Of a stretch of 24,402 nucleotides of DNA, positions 1 to 7,757 are shown one piece after another (positions within the stretch are counted from its first letter, which is position 1; each line of letters starts with the position of its first letter). The DNA comes from a virus. Below the pieces are notes generated by a model. That model ran no database searches, was not told where the DNA came from, and saw only the letters and a program-made list of their open reading frames with translations. The stretch is taken from positions 1-24,402 of the IMG/VR virus record IMGVR_UViG_3300034352_000004. One strand, written 5' to 3'. The position numbers and the translations under genes are program-made.

Positions 1-1377
1 AACACAGAATTTGTAACTGCTCAATGGTCTGGCGTACTAAGGGATGCCGTAAAATTACATTTTACTGAATTTCCAGAAACTTCCGACTTCATGGCAGGAA
101 AGGGTGGTGAATTTGATGAATGTCATATTATGATAGGAACAGCAGCTGCTGGTAGTTTTGAAGTATTAGAAACATACGAGTTCCTTTCAATGGCATCGGA
201 CGCTGTTTCTTTAGATGGTACTAATAATTATTACAGAGATGTTATTAACTCACAATCTGAATATGTATATGCTGTTAACGCTCCAACTGGGTTTAGTGAA
301 GCTGGTGAAGAATCAACTCAATATGATGCTGGTACAGGTAACTTTCTCCCAACTAAATTTACTTTTGGAGTAAGCAAATCTAATGCTCTATCAAACACAG
401 CTCCTGTCTTATTGAAAGGTGGTAAAGAGGGTATAGTAGGAGTAAATGACGTTAAAGATGCTTATGATACATTCCTAGATACTGAAAACATCGAAATTAA
501 CCTACTTATTGGTGGACCAACTCCTGGCTTAACAGGTACTGATGCACCAAACTCAACAACTACTGTAGAAGCTATGGTGAACTCTATATCTCATGCACAA
601 CAATTAATATCTATTGCTGAGCAAAGAAGAGATTGTGTTGCATTTATATCACCTCCTGTATCATTTACATCGAATACATCTTCAATTGAGGCTATGTATC
701 TTTTATTAAAATGGGTTAAGAAGTTGACGTCGTCTTCATATGCGGTTTTCGATTCATCTGCATTATATCAGTATGATAAATATAAGGATGTATATCGTTG
801 GAATCCAGCGTGTGGTGCTGTTGCAGGGCTATGTGCTAAAACAGATGATGTTGCTGATCCATGGTGGTCACCAGCTGGTTTTAATAGAGGTCAGATATTT
901 GAAGTAACTAGATTGGGATTAAATCCTACTCAGACTAATAGAGATGATTTATATAAAAACCGTTTAAATCCTATATGTGCATTTCCTGGTGAAGGGACAA
1001 TATTATATGGGGATAAGACAGCACAAACTAAACCTTCAGCATTTGATAGAATTAATGTTCGTAGGTTGTTCTTAGTACTAGAAAAAGCAATTGCTACAGC
1101 TGCTAAATACCAATTGTTTGAGTTTAATGATGAGTTTACAAGAGCACAATTCCGAAATATGGTTGAACCGTTCCTAAGAGATGTGAAAGGCAGAAGAGGT
1201 ATATATGACTTCTTAGTAGTATGTGATGAAACAAATAACACAGGGCAAGTGATAGATACTAATCGTTTTATAGCTGACATATATATTAAACCGGCTCGTT
1301 CTATCAACTTTATGACATTGAATTTCATTGCCACTCGTACTGGTGTTGAATTTTCTGAAATTGTTGGTAAATTCTAA
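1..1377 (+). CDS. 18: Tail sheath protein gp18, 5' end outside window
   Basis: Contractile sheath subunit that surrounds the tail tube. The frame is open from base 1 with no stop, so the gene starts upstream of the window; the first ATG at base 91 is internal. 458 codons are visible, against about 659 residues for T4 gp18. The C-terminal part has the conserved sheath pattern: a stretch around GRQIFEVTRLGLNPTQT-like residues, then NRLNPICAFPG, ILYGDKTA and INVRRLFLVLEK, which in sheath proteins forms the conserved core domain. It is followed after 13 bases by the tube gene, as in T4. The product call rests on family motifs and on the unbroken 18-19-20 synteny. No oddities were seen. Confidence 0.93.
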   Translation, partial: NTEFVTAQWSGVLRDAVKLHFTEFPETSDFMAGKGGEFDECHIMIGTAAAGSFEVLETYEFLSMASDAVSLDGTNNYYRDVINSQSEYVYAVNAPTGFSEAGEESTQYDAGTGNFLPTKFTFGVSKSNALSNTAPVLLKGGKEGIVGVNDVKDAYDTFLDTENIEINLLIGGPTPGLTGTDAPNSTTTVEAMVNSISHAQQLISIAEQRRDCVAFISPPVSFTSNTSSIEAMYLLLKWVKKLTSSSYAVFDSSALYQYDKYKDVYRWNPACGAVAGLCAKTDDVADPWWSPAGFNRGQIFEVTRLGLNPTQTNRDDLYKNRLNPICAFPGEGTILYGDKTAQTKPSAFDRINVRRLFLVLEKAIATAAKYQLFEFNDEFTRAQFRNMVEPFLRDVKGRRGIYDFLVVCDETNNTGQVIDTNRFIADIYIKPARSINFMTLNFIATRTGVEFSEIVGKF

Positions 1378-1390
1378 ATAGGAGATAGAA

Positions 1391-1918
1391 ATGGCAAATT
1401 TAGGAGTTGATGACTTTAAATCAAAATTACTTGGTGGTGGGGCCCGTAATAACTTATTTCAAGTTACTACAAACTTTCCAAGTTTCGTAGGTGGGGATGT
1501 TGAATTAGCATCCTTTATGTGCAAAGGTGCTTCCCTTCCGGCAGCAACTATAGCACCCATTCCCGTAAAATTTCGTGGTAGAGAATTAAAATTAGCAGGT
1601 GATCGTACATTCGCTGATTGGTCTATTACTATTATGGCTGATGGGAAACACTCTGTTCGTTCCGCATTTGAAATCTGGATGAACGGTATTAATGCTCATG
1701 ACGAGAATACAGGATTAAGCAACCCTAATGATTATATGTCAGATATGACTATTGATCAATTAAATAAACAAGGGGAAGTTGTTAAATCTTATATTATGAG
1801 AGGATGCTGGCCATCTGAATTAGGTGCAATTGATATGTCATATGATTCTGATGGTGCAATATCAGAATTTACAGTGACAATAACTTATCAGTATTGGACA
1901 TCTGATACTACGTCATAG
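1391..1918 (+). CDS. 19: Tail tube protein gp19
   Basis: Subunit of the inner tail tube through which DNA passes. It is 175 residues, close to T4 gp19 (163). The N-terminus (MANLGVDDFKSKLLGGGARNN) followed by LFQVTTNFPSF and, later, a CKGASLPAATIAPIPVKFRG-like segment is typical of the T4 gp19 tube family. The start ATG at 1391 is preceded by AGGAGAT at 1380-1386. It sits directly behind the sheath gene and is closed by a strong hairpin terminator, so 18 and 19 probably end one late transcript. Confidence 0.93.
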   Translation: MANLGVDDFKSKLLGGGARNNLFQVTTNFPSFVGGDVELASFMCKGASLPAATIAPIPVKFRGRELKLAGDRTFADWSITIMADGKHSVRSAFEIWMNGINAHDENTGLSNPNDYMSDMTIDQLNKQGEVVKSYIMRGCWPSELGAIDMSYDSDGAISEFTVTITYQYWTSDTTS

Positions 1919-1933
1919 TATTATTTGGTAATG

Positions 1934-1941
1934 TATAAATA
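1934..1941 (+). promoter_or_regulatory. T4-type late promoter box before gene 20
   Basis: Exact TATAAATA, the sequence recognised by the T4 late sigma gp55, whose homologue is encoded at 9770. It lies about 50 bases before the portal gene. Its last base is the first base of the terminator stem, so a transcript starting about 6 bases downstream would begin inside the stem and lose part of the left arm. Confidence 0.7.
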
Positions 1942-1979
1942 TAATGGTAGGGTTATAAACACCCTACCATTATTATTTT
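1941..1979 (+). terminator. Rho-independent terminator after gene 19
   Basis: Perfect 12-bp stem: left arm 1941-1952, 9-base loop 1953-1961, right arm 1962-1973, then a T-rich tail (TATTTTA). The core pair is GGTAGGG/CCCTACC. It separates the tail genes 18-19 from the head genes starting with 20. Confidence 0.88.
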
Positions 1980-1992
1980 ATTAGGAAAAAAT

Positions 1993-3504
1993 ATGGCAGA
2001 TTTATTTGGATTTGAGATAAAAAAGAAAAAGAAAGATAAGGATACTTTTGAAAAAGGGCGTTCCTTTGTAGCTCCGCTAGATCAAGCTGGTGGTGTTGTT
2101 ACGGCTGGAGGTCATTTTTCACAATATCTTGATTTATCAACAGAACAATTACATAATGATAGGGTACAAATTAAGAAATATAGGGAAATTGCAACTGTCC
2201 CTGAAGTGGATCAGGCAATTACTGATATAATATCAGAATCAATTGTAACAGATATATCAGATCCTATTAGACTTAATTTAGACAAATTAGAACAATCGGA
2301 TAAGATTAAGAAGATATTCCAAGAAGAATTTGATAATGTACTTGCTATGTTATCATTTAATGATTATGGGCATGATATATTTAGAAAATGGTACATAGAC
2401 GGTAGACTCTATTACCATATTATTATTGATGAGAAGAATCCTAAGAAAGGAATCATAGAATTAAGACCTATAGAATCTACCCAGATTACTAAAGTTAAAG
2501 AAATCGAAGAAGAAATTGATCCTAAAACTCAAGCTAAGGTAGTTGTAGGAGTTAATGATTATTATGTATATCATGATGAGAATACACTATCATCTGCTCA
2601 GGGATTAAAAATCTCTAAAGATGCTATTATATTCGTACCATCTGGTCTCCTTTCATATAAGAAAGATAGGGTAATAGGCCATCTAGACAAAGCTATAAAA
2701 CCAGCTAATCAGTTAAGAATGATGGAAGATGCTCTATTGATATATCGTATCGCTAGAGCACCTGAACGCAGAATATTCTATATTGATGTAGGTAACCTTA
2801 CTAAAGGTAAAGCAGAAGAGTATCTACGTGGTATTATGAACAACTATCGTAACAAGTTAGTATATGATGCGGAAACAGGTGAATTAAAAGATACACATAA
2901 ACATCTTTCTATGATGGAAGATTTCTGGCTACCTAGAAGAGAAGGTGGTAGAGGTACAGAGATATCAACATTACCTGGAGGTCAAAATCTAGGTGAAATT
3001 GAGGATATTTTATATTTTCAGAAGAAACTATATAAAGCACTTAATGTACCTACTAATCGTCTAGAGACAGAGCAGACATTTAATCTAGGTAGATCGACAG
3101 AAATTTCTAGAGATGAAGTTAAGTTTCAAAAGTTTCTAGATCGTATTTGTTCTAAATTCGGAAATGTATTCTTAGAAGCTTTAAGAACACAACTAATCCT
3201 TAAAGGTATTATTACCAGAGATGATTGGAATGATTTAAATAATTCCATGGCAATTGATTTTGCGGATGACATCTATTTCTCAGAACTTAAAGAAACTGAA
3301 ATGATGAAAGAACGTATTAACACTCTCAGAGAAGTTGATGAGTATGTTGGTAAGTACTACTCTGTTGAATATGTACGAAGGAATATACTTAGACAAACAG
3401 ATGATGATATAGAAGAAATAGATAAGCAAATAGCAGATGAAGAAGAGATATACGATGATCCTGAAGAAGAAGAAGCAAATAAAAATTCAGGTGAAGAAGT
3501 TTAG
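1993..3504 (+). CDS. 20: Portal (head vertex) protein gp20
   Basis: Dodecameric portal at the capsid vertex; it initiates prohead assembly and serves as the DNA channel for packaging. It is 503 residues, against 524 in T4. Conserved T4-portal segments include the region around REIATVPEVDQAITDIISE (about residues 57-75), ELRPIESTQI, a RAPERRIFYIDVGNL stretch, DFWLPRREGGRGTEISTLPGG and NVPTNRLE. The C-terminus is acidic (EEEIYDDPEEEEAN). It lies in the standard 19-20-21-22-23 order. The start follows AGGAAAAAAT. No internal disruption was seen. Confidence 0.96.
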   Translation: MADLFGFEIKKKKKDKDTFEKGRSFVAPLDQAGGVVTAGGHFSQYLDLSTEQLHNDRVQIKKYREIATVPEVDQAITDIISESIVTDISDPIRLNLDKLEQSDKIKKIFQEEFDNVLAMLSFNDYGHDIFRKWYIDGRLYYHIIIDEKNPKKGIIELRPIESTQITKVKEIEEEIDPKTQAKVVVGVNDYYVYHDENTLSSAQGLKISKDAIIFVPSGLLSYKKDRVIGHLDKAIKPANQLRMMEDALLIYRIARAPERRIFYIDVGNLTKGKAEEYLRGIMNNYRNKLVYDAETGELKDTHKHLSMMEDFWLPRREGGRGTEISTLPGGQNLGEIEDILYFQKKLYKALNVPTNRLETEQTFNLGRSTEISRDEVKFQKFLDRICSKFGNVFLEALRTQLILKGIITRDDWNDLNNSMAIDFADDIYFSELKETEMMKERINTLREVDEYVGKYYSVEYVRRNILRQTDDDIEEIDKQIADEEEIYDDPEEEEANKNSGEEV

Positions 3505-3509
3505 TTTTT

Positions 3510-3517
3510 TATAAATA
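3510..3517 (+). promoter_or_regulatory. T4-type late promoter box before the gp67-like gene
   Basis: Exact TATAAATA located 21 bases before the ATG at 3538, just after the portal stop codon. Spacing and sequence fit a gp55-dependent late promoter for the head-core genes. Confidence 0.65.
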
Positions 3518-3537
3518 TATAACAAAGAGATAATATT

Positions 3538-3726
3538 ATGGAATCTATTAAAAGTTTAATTAATAACATTAGCAACGGTAATGATTCAGGGGCTATTGAT
3601 GATTTTAAGTTGTCAATGAATAATAAAATAGCTGACTCATTTAACAAGCAGATTGTGGATGTTGCATCATCTATGGCGGTTTCTGAACCAAACATTCAGG
3701 CTCCGGAGTCAGTAGAAAAGGAATAA
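3538..3726 (+). CDS. Small prohead core protein, gp67-like by position
   Basis: 62 residues. In T4 the gap between genes 20 and 21 is filled by 67 and 68, small prohead core proteins cleaved by gp21. This ORF occupies that slot and has a suitable size and polar composition (many Ser, Asn, Asp). It starts MESIKSLINNISNGN and ends in SVEKE. It is preceded by AAAGAGAT and a late box and runs 2 bases short of the protease gene, so it is almost certainly translated with it. Sequence similarity to T4 gp67 is not obvious by eye, so the name rests on position only. Confidence 0.72.
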   Translation: MESIKSLINNISNGNDSGAIDDFKLSMNNKIADSFNKQIVDVASSMAVSEPNIQAPESVEKE

Positions 3727-3728
3727 GC

Positions 3729-4379
3729 ATGAAACTAATAACAGAATATGTTGAGGAAAATTTATCATATTTTACAGAAGACTCTAAAGAGTCAGGTAAT
3801 AAGAATACCTTTATAGAAGGTATCTTTATGCAAACAGAAGCTAAGAACCGTAATGGTCGTATGTATCCTAAAAAGATCATGGAGTCTGCTGTACACAAAT
3901 ATGTAGAAGAACAAGTGTCTAAAGGTAGAGCTGTAGGTGAGTTAAATCATCCAGACTCACCATCAATAAATTTAGACAAGGTTTCACATCGCATCACTTC
4001 ACTCAAATTTGAAGGGAATGATGTGATTGGAAGAGCACTTGTACTAAACACTCCAATGGGTAAGATTGTAAAAGGTCTTATAGAAGGTGGTGTAAAGTTA
4101 GGTGTTTCAAGTCGTGGTATGGGAAGTATTGAGAATAAGAATTCTATGAATGTTGTGAAGGATGATTTTCATCTTGCAACAATTGACATAGTTCAGGATC
4201 CATCAGCACATAATGCATTCGTTAATGGGATTATGGAAGGTGTTGATTGGGTATGGGACAATGGTATTCTTAAAGCTCAACAGATTGAAAAATATGAGAC
4301 TGAAATAAGAAAAACAAAAATGAAGGATCTTAACGAGATTCAATCAAAATTGTTTCAAGATTTCCTCTCGAAACTTTAA
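3729..4379 (+). CDS. 21: Prohead core protease gp21
   Basis: Serine protease that degrades the scaffold and trims the capsid protein during head maturation. It is 216 residues (T4: 212). Signature blocks of the family are visible: NRNGRMYPKKIM (41-52), GELNHPDSP with the catalytic His at 74, and GVSSRGMGS with the nucleophile Ser at 127 or 128, followed by the conserved DIVQDPSAHNAFVNG region (153-167). The gene follows the small core protein by 2 bases and precedes the scaffold by 16. The ATG at 3729 gives the expected N-terminus before the FIEGIFMQTE segment. Confidence 0.95.
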   Translation: MKLITEYVEENLSYFTEDSKESGNKNTFIEGIFMQTEAKNRNGRMYPKKIMESAVHKYVEEQVSKGRAVGELNHPDSPSINLDKVSHRITSLKFEGNDVIGRALVLNTPMGKIVKGLIEGGVKLGVSSRGMGSIENKNSMNVVKDDFHLATIDIVQDPSAHNAFVNGIMEGVDWVWDNGILKAQQIEKYETEIRKTKMKDLNEIQSKLFQDFLSKL

Positions 4380-4395
4380 CAAAGAGGTAAAATTA

Positions 4396-5364
4396 ATGTC
4401 TAAAGAAATGCAAGATAGCATCGCCGACATCAATGAAGAACAACTAGATACTATGTTGGAGGACGTTGAAGTTAAAGATGAGGAAATTCTTGAGAAATAT
4501 AAAGATGATAAAGAGGAAGATGATAAAGCAGAAGTCGAAGTTGATGACGATGAGTCAGAAGTCGAAGATGATGACGAAGACGAAGCTAAAAAAGTAAAGA
4601 AAGAAGAAGTCGAAGAAGTCGAAGAAGTCGAAGAAGCCAAAGTTGATTTCTCTGATGATTTAAATGCATTAGTTGAAGGTGAAGAATCTTTAGCTGAAGG
4701 ATTTAAAGACAAAGCTGCACTAATCTTTGAAGCTGCTATTTCATCTAAACTTAAAGTAGAAGTTGCTAAACTAGAAGAGTCTTATGAGTCTAAACTAGAA
4801 GAAGCTGCTACTGAAGTTAGAGAATCTTTGGTTGATAAAGTAGATTCATATCTGAACTATGTTGTTGAACAATGGGTAGAAGACAACAAAGTAGCGATTG
4901 AGTCTGGTTTAAGAACTGAGATTACTGAATCATTTATATCATCTTTAAAAGATGTGTTTGTTAATCACAATATCGATGTACCAGAAGATAAAGTATCTTT
5001 GGTTGATGAGCTTGCTGAGCAAGTTACGAAACTAGAAGAACAACTTAATGAATCTGTTCAACATGGTATTGCATTATCAGAAAGAGTTCATAATCACGAG
5101 AAAGTTGAAGCTATTGCAGAAGCTTGTATCGGAATGACTGAGCTTGATATTGATAAATTCAATTCTCTAATTGAATCAATCGATTATGATAATAAAGAGC
5201 AATTTACATCTAAAATCGAAACAATTAAAGAATCATATTTTAAGGTTAAATCAGCACCTGTAGAAGAAGAACTTCTTACCGCGGATTCTAATACCGATAA
5301 TACTTTAATAAGTCCATCAATGGCAGCATATGTATCTGCTATCAATAAAAATCAATCTTTCTAA
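4396..5364 (+). CDS. 22: Prohead scaffold (core) protein gp22
   Basis: Internal scaffold around which the capsid shell assembles, later digested by gp21. It is 322 residues (T4: 269). Residues 20-80 are extremely acidic and low in complexity (runs of E and D broken by K and V). The rest is largely predicted helix or coiled coil rich in E, K, L and V, matching the character of scaffold proteins. Identification rests on composition and position between protease and capsid genes. The acidic tract includes a 9-bp tandem repeat that is probably length-variable. The start follows AAAGAGGTAAA. Confidence 0.9.
   Translation: MSKEMQDSIADINEEQLDTMLEDVEVKDEEILEKYKDDKEEDDKAEVEVDDDESEVEDDDEDEAKKVKKEEVEEVEEVEEAKVDFSDDLNALVEGEESLAEGFKDKAALIFEAAISSKLKVEVAKLEESYESKLEEAATEVRESLVDKVDSYLNYVVEQWVEDNKVAIESGLRTEITESFISSLKDVFVNHNIDVPEDKVSLVDELAEQVTKLEEQLNESVQHGIALSERVHNHEKVEAIAEACIGMTELDIDKFNSLIESIDYDNKEQFTSKIETIKESYFKVKSAPVEEELLTADSNTDNTLISPSMAAYVSAINKNQSF
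4603..4638 (+). repeat. 9-bp tandem repeat inside the scaffold gene
   Basis: Four in-frame copies of GAAGAAGTC (the last has GCC) encode Glu-Glu-Val three times and Glu-Glu-Ala. Perfect repeats in an acidic low-complexity tract are prone to slippage without frame loss. Confidence 0.85.
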
Positions 5365-5378
5365 CGGAGAAAATAAAT

Positions 5379-6719
5379 ATGTTTGGTTCACAAAACTTAA
5401 TGGAAAAATGGAGTCCTGTACTTAATGCAGAAGGAACTCCAGAAATCACGGATCCTCATAAAAAAGCAATTACAACTGTTTTGCTTGAGAATACAGAAAA
5501 AGCACTAGCTGAAGAAAGAAGCCAATCTGGTTTCTTATCAGAATCCCCTGCAAATAATACTGCAACGGGTTATTCAACTACTGATGGTGCTGCAGCACCT
5601 AATAACTGGGATCCTATTTTAATTAACTTAGTTCGTCGCGCAATGCCTAATGTCATCGCTTATGATGTCGCAGGTGTTCAACCTATGAACGGTCCTACTG
5701 GTCTTATCTTCGCTATGAAAAGCTTATATAAAGGCGCGAAAACACCTGGTACTGGTTTGAGTCGTGTAGTTACGCAGACCGATGTAGATGCTGGACTTAA
5801 ATCTGGTGGTACTGATCTTGCTGCTGGTGATGTTGGTAGTTTTCTACCTATCGATGTAGTTCAAGCGGCTGATGTTGAAGCACTAGGTCTTGATAAACCT
5901 GATACTTCTTGGTCTGGTAGATATCCTACTACAACTGCGGAGAATTTGGGTCGTCCAGGTGGTACAGCATTCAAAGAAATGGGTTTCACCATTGACAAGA
6001 CTACTGTTACTGCACAATCTCGTGCATTGAAAGCTGAGTACACAATGGAATTAGCACAAGATTTGAAAGCTGTTCATGGATTAAATGCTGAGTCTGAATT
6101 AGCAAATATCCTTTCAGTTGAAATCTTAGCTGAGATTAACCGTGAAGTATTAGAAACAATTAATACTAATGCTATTGATGTTGATACATGGAATATAGGA
6201 GCAGCTGTAGCAGCTGGTACAATTGGTAATAACGATGGTCGTTGGGCTGTTGAGCGTTACAAAAACTTAGGTGTTAAAATTGAATTAGAAGCTAACGCGA
6301 TTGCTGTTGCAACTCGCCGTGGTAAAGGTTCTTTTATCATCTGTTCTTCTAACGTAGCTTCTGTATTAGCAGCTTCAGGTGTTCTTGATTACGCACCTGC
6401 ATTGTCTACTAAATTGAAAGTTGATGATACTGGTTCATTATTTGCTGGTGTTTTAAATGGTTCTATGAAAGTATTCGTTGATCCATATGCTGCAGCTGAT
6501 TATATAACTGTTGGTTATAAAGGTACTAATCCATATGATGCAGGTTTATTCTACTGCCCATACGTTCCTTTAACTATGGTTAAAACCATTGGTGCTGATG
6601 ATTTCCAACCTCGTATCGGTTTCAAAACTCGCTACGGTATGGTTAACAATCCTTATGTTGCGGATGGTGCAGGCGCTAACACTTACTTCCGTAACTTCGC
6701 AGTTACAAGTATTACATAG
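5379..6719 (+). CDS. 23: Major capsid protein gp23
   Basis: Hexameric shell protein of the head. It is 446 residues, shorter than T4 (521) but in the range of marine T4-like phages. Diagnostic segments: MEKWSPVLN at the N-terminus, then LVRRAMPNVIAYDVAGVQPMN at about 84-104 (T4: MVRRAIPNLIAFDICGVQPMN), and FKEMGFTIDKTTVTAQSRALKAEYT-like text near the middle, as in gp23. A gp21-type cleavage site (L-x-E) is seen at FLSE/SPANN, giving probable processing after Glu55. The end is NTYFRNFAVTSIT. The gene is preceded by ACGGAGAAAAT and closed by a strong terminator. Confidence 0.97.
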   Translation: MFGSQNLMEKWSPVLNAEGTPEITDPHKKAITTVLLENTEKALAEERSQSGFLSESPANNTATGYSTTDGAAAPNNWDPILINLVRRAMPNVIAYDVAGVQPMNGPTGLIFAMKSLYKGAKTPGTGLSRVVTQTDVDAGLKSGGTDLAAGDVGSFLPIDVVQAADVEALGLDKPDTSWSGRYPTTTAENLGRPGGTAFKEMGFTIDKTTVTAQSRALKAEYTMELAQDLKAVHGLNAESELANILSVEILAEINREVLETINTNAIDVDTWNIGAAVAAGTIGNNDGRWAVERYKNLGVKIELEANAIAVATRRGKGSFIICSSNVASVLAASGVLDYAPALSTKLKVDDTGSLFAGVLNGSMKVFVDPYAAADYITVGYKGTNPYDAGLFYCPYVPLTMVKTIGADDFQPRIGFKTRYGMVNNPYVADGAGANTYFRNFAVTSIT

Positions 6720-6760
6720 CAGGTCAATATTGAACTAAGGCTACCTTAGGGCAAAATTGG

Positions 6761-6788
6761 AAAGGACCCTTAATCGGGTCCTTTTTTT
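6761..6788 (+). terminator. Rho-independent terminator after gene 23
   Basis: Perfect 9-bp stem AAAGGACCC (6761-6769) / GGGTCCTTT (6776-6784) with loop TTAATC, followed by a run of seven T that begins inside the right arm. It ends the head transcript. Confidence 0.92.
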
Positions 6789-6793
6789 ATGAG

Positions 6794-6801
6794 TATAAAT
6801 A
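6794..6801 (+). promoter_or_regulatory. T4-type late promoter box before the tube-like gene
   Basis: Exact TATAAATA placed 6 bases after the T-run of the gene 23 terminator and 34 bases before the next ATG, so a new late unit starts directly after the capsid transcript ends. Confidence 0.7.
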
Positions 6802-6835
6802 GTGGTATAGACAGAACACTAAGGATTTCATTGAA

Positions 6836-7294
6836 ATGGCAAAAAATATAAATTTTCTATCACCACATAATTATAAAGTGGTAATAGCAAAGATTCCTAA
6901 TATTGAATACTTTACTACAGGTGTTATTATCCCTGCACTTAATCTTAACCCTGCAGAATATTCTACACCAACAAGACAGCTTAAAGTCTTTGCGGATCAC
7001 CTAAATTTTGAAGAACTTATATTAAACGTGATCATTGATGAAGATATGGAAAATTATAAAGAAATATTTGACTGGATCAACGAAATAGTGTATACTAATG
7101 ATAACACATTAGATAAGACATCAGATATAACAGTAATGGTAATGAATTCTAAAAATAATGTTATAAGGAATATAAGATTTACAGACGCTTATCCAGTAAG
7201 TATAGGGGATATAGTATTTGAATCTAATACTGAACAACTAGAATATCTTACAACTGCTGTAAACTTTGTATTTACTGATATGATTTTTGAATAG
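6836..7294 (+). CDS. Tail tube-fold related protein (gene 3 position)
   Basis: 152 residues. It begins with a MAKNINFLSPHNYKVVI pattern, then EYFTTGVIIPALNLNP and a DHLNFEELILNVIIDEDMENYKEI-like stretch. This layout (a hydrophobic beta strand, a GV-IPAL turn, then L-FE-L-V-F--DE) is that of small gp19-like tube or baseplate-tube proteins of marine T4-like phages. In those phages the slot between 23 and uvsY often holds gene 3, the tail completion and sheath stabiliser. A tail role is likely; whether it equals gp3 cannot be decided by eye. It has its own late box and AAGGA ribosome site at 6821-6825. The stop TAG overlaps the ribosome site of uvsY. Confidence 0.7.
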   Translation: MAKNINFLSPHNYKVVIAKIPNIEYFTTGVIIPALNLNPAEYSTPTRQLKVFADHLNFEELILNVIIDEDMENYKEIFDWINEIVYTNDNTLDKTSDITVMVMNSKNNVIRNIRFTDAYPVSIGDIVFESNTEQLEYLTTAVNFVFTDMIFE

Positions 7295-7304
7295 GAGATG
7301 AACA

Positions 7305-7757
7305 ATTTATAATATTGAAGATATACTTAAAGAATGGAAAATAGATGTAGAAATTGATACCCTAGCACTAGACGATGTCTCAATGCAATCAGCTACATTA
7401 CACGCCAAATACCTTGAGATGCTTACTAAAACAAAGCTAGAACTGAAGCATTTTGAAACTCAATTAGAACTTGCCTATAAAGACAAATGGCTTTATTATG
7501 AAGGTAAGATGGACCCTACAACAATAAAAAGGTTAGGTTGGGATCCTGACCCATTTGATGGTCTAATAGCACCAGCCACCAAAGCACAAAAAGAACAATA
7601 CTATAAAGCAGATAAAGACCTACAAGCCTTATCTTCTAAAATAGATCTTTCTAAGATTACTAAAGAAACACTTGATGAAATCTTAGGACATATTAGGTTT
7701 AGGTCAAACAACATTAAGAACATTATTGAATGGCGTAAGTTTATGACAGGTAGCTAA
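7305..7757 (+). CDS. uvsY: Recombination mediator UvsY, apparent non-AUG start
   Basis: UvsY loads the UvsX recombinase on gp32-coated single strands. From the first in-frame ATG (7383) the protein would be 124 residues, but homology to T4 UvsY continues upstream. Residues read from 7314 (IEDILKEWKIDVEIDT) align with T4 LEDLQEELKKDVFIDS, and the frame is open back to a stop at 7299. The best start is ATT at 7305, seven bases after AGGAG (7293-7297). The only nearby ATG (7298) is out of frame, abuts the ribosome site and meets a stop after four codons. A one-base insertion near 7301-7307 is the alternative explanation. The C-terminal RFRSNNIKNIIEWRKF matches the family end. The stop overlaps the uvsW start (TAATG). 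Confidence 0.88.
   Translation: MYNIEDILKEWKIDVEIDTLALDDVSMQSATLHAKYLEMLTKTKLELKHFETQLELAYKDKWLYYEGKMDPTTIKRLGWDPDPFDGLIAPATKAQKEQYYKADKDLQALSSKIDLSKITKETLDEILGHIRFRSNNIKNIIEWRKFMTGS

Noticed and set aside
930-1334. Minus-strand ORF of 134 codons opposite the sheath gene
   Set aside because: Lies wholly within the clearly coding gene 18 and shows no recognisable protein pattern.
4344-4712. Minus-strand ORF rich in Ser and Thr opposite the scaffold gene
   Set aside because: It is the reverse reading of the GAA/GAT-rich acidic tract of gene 22; no ribosome site or family pattern.
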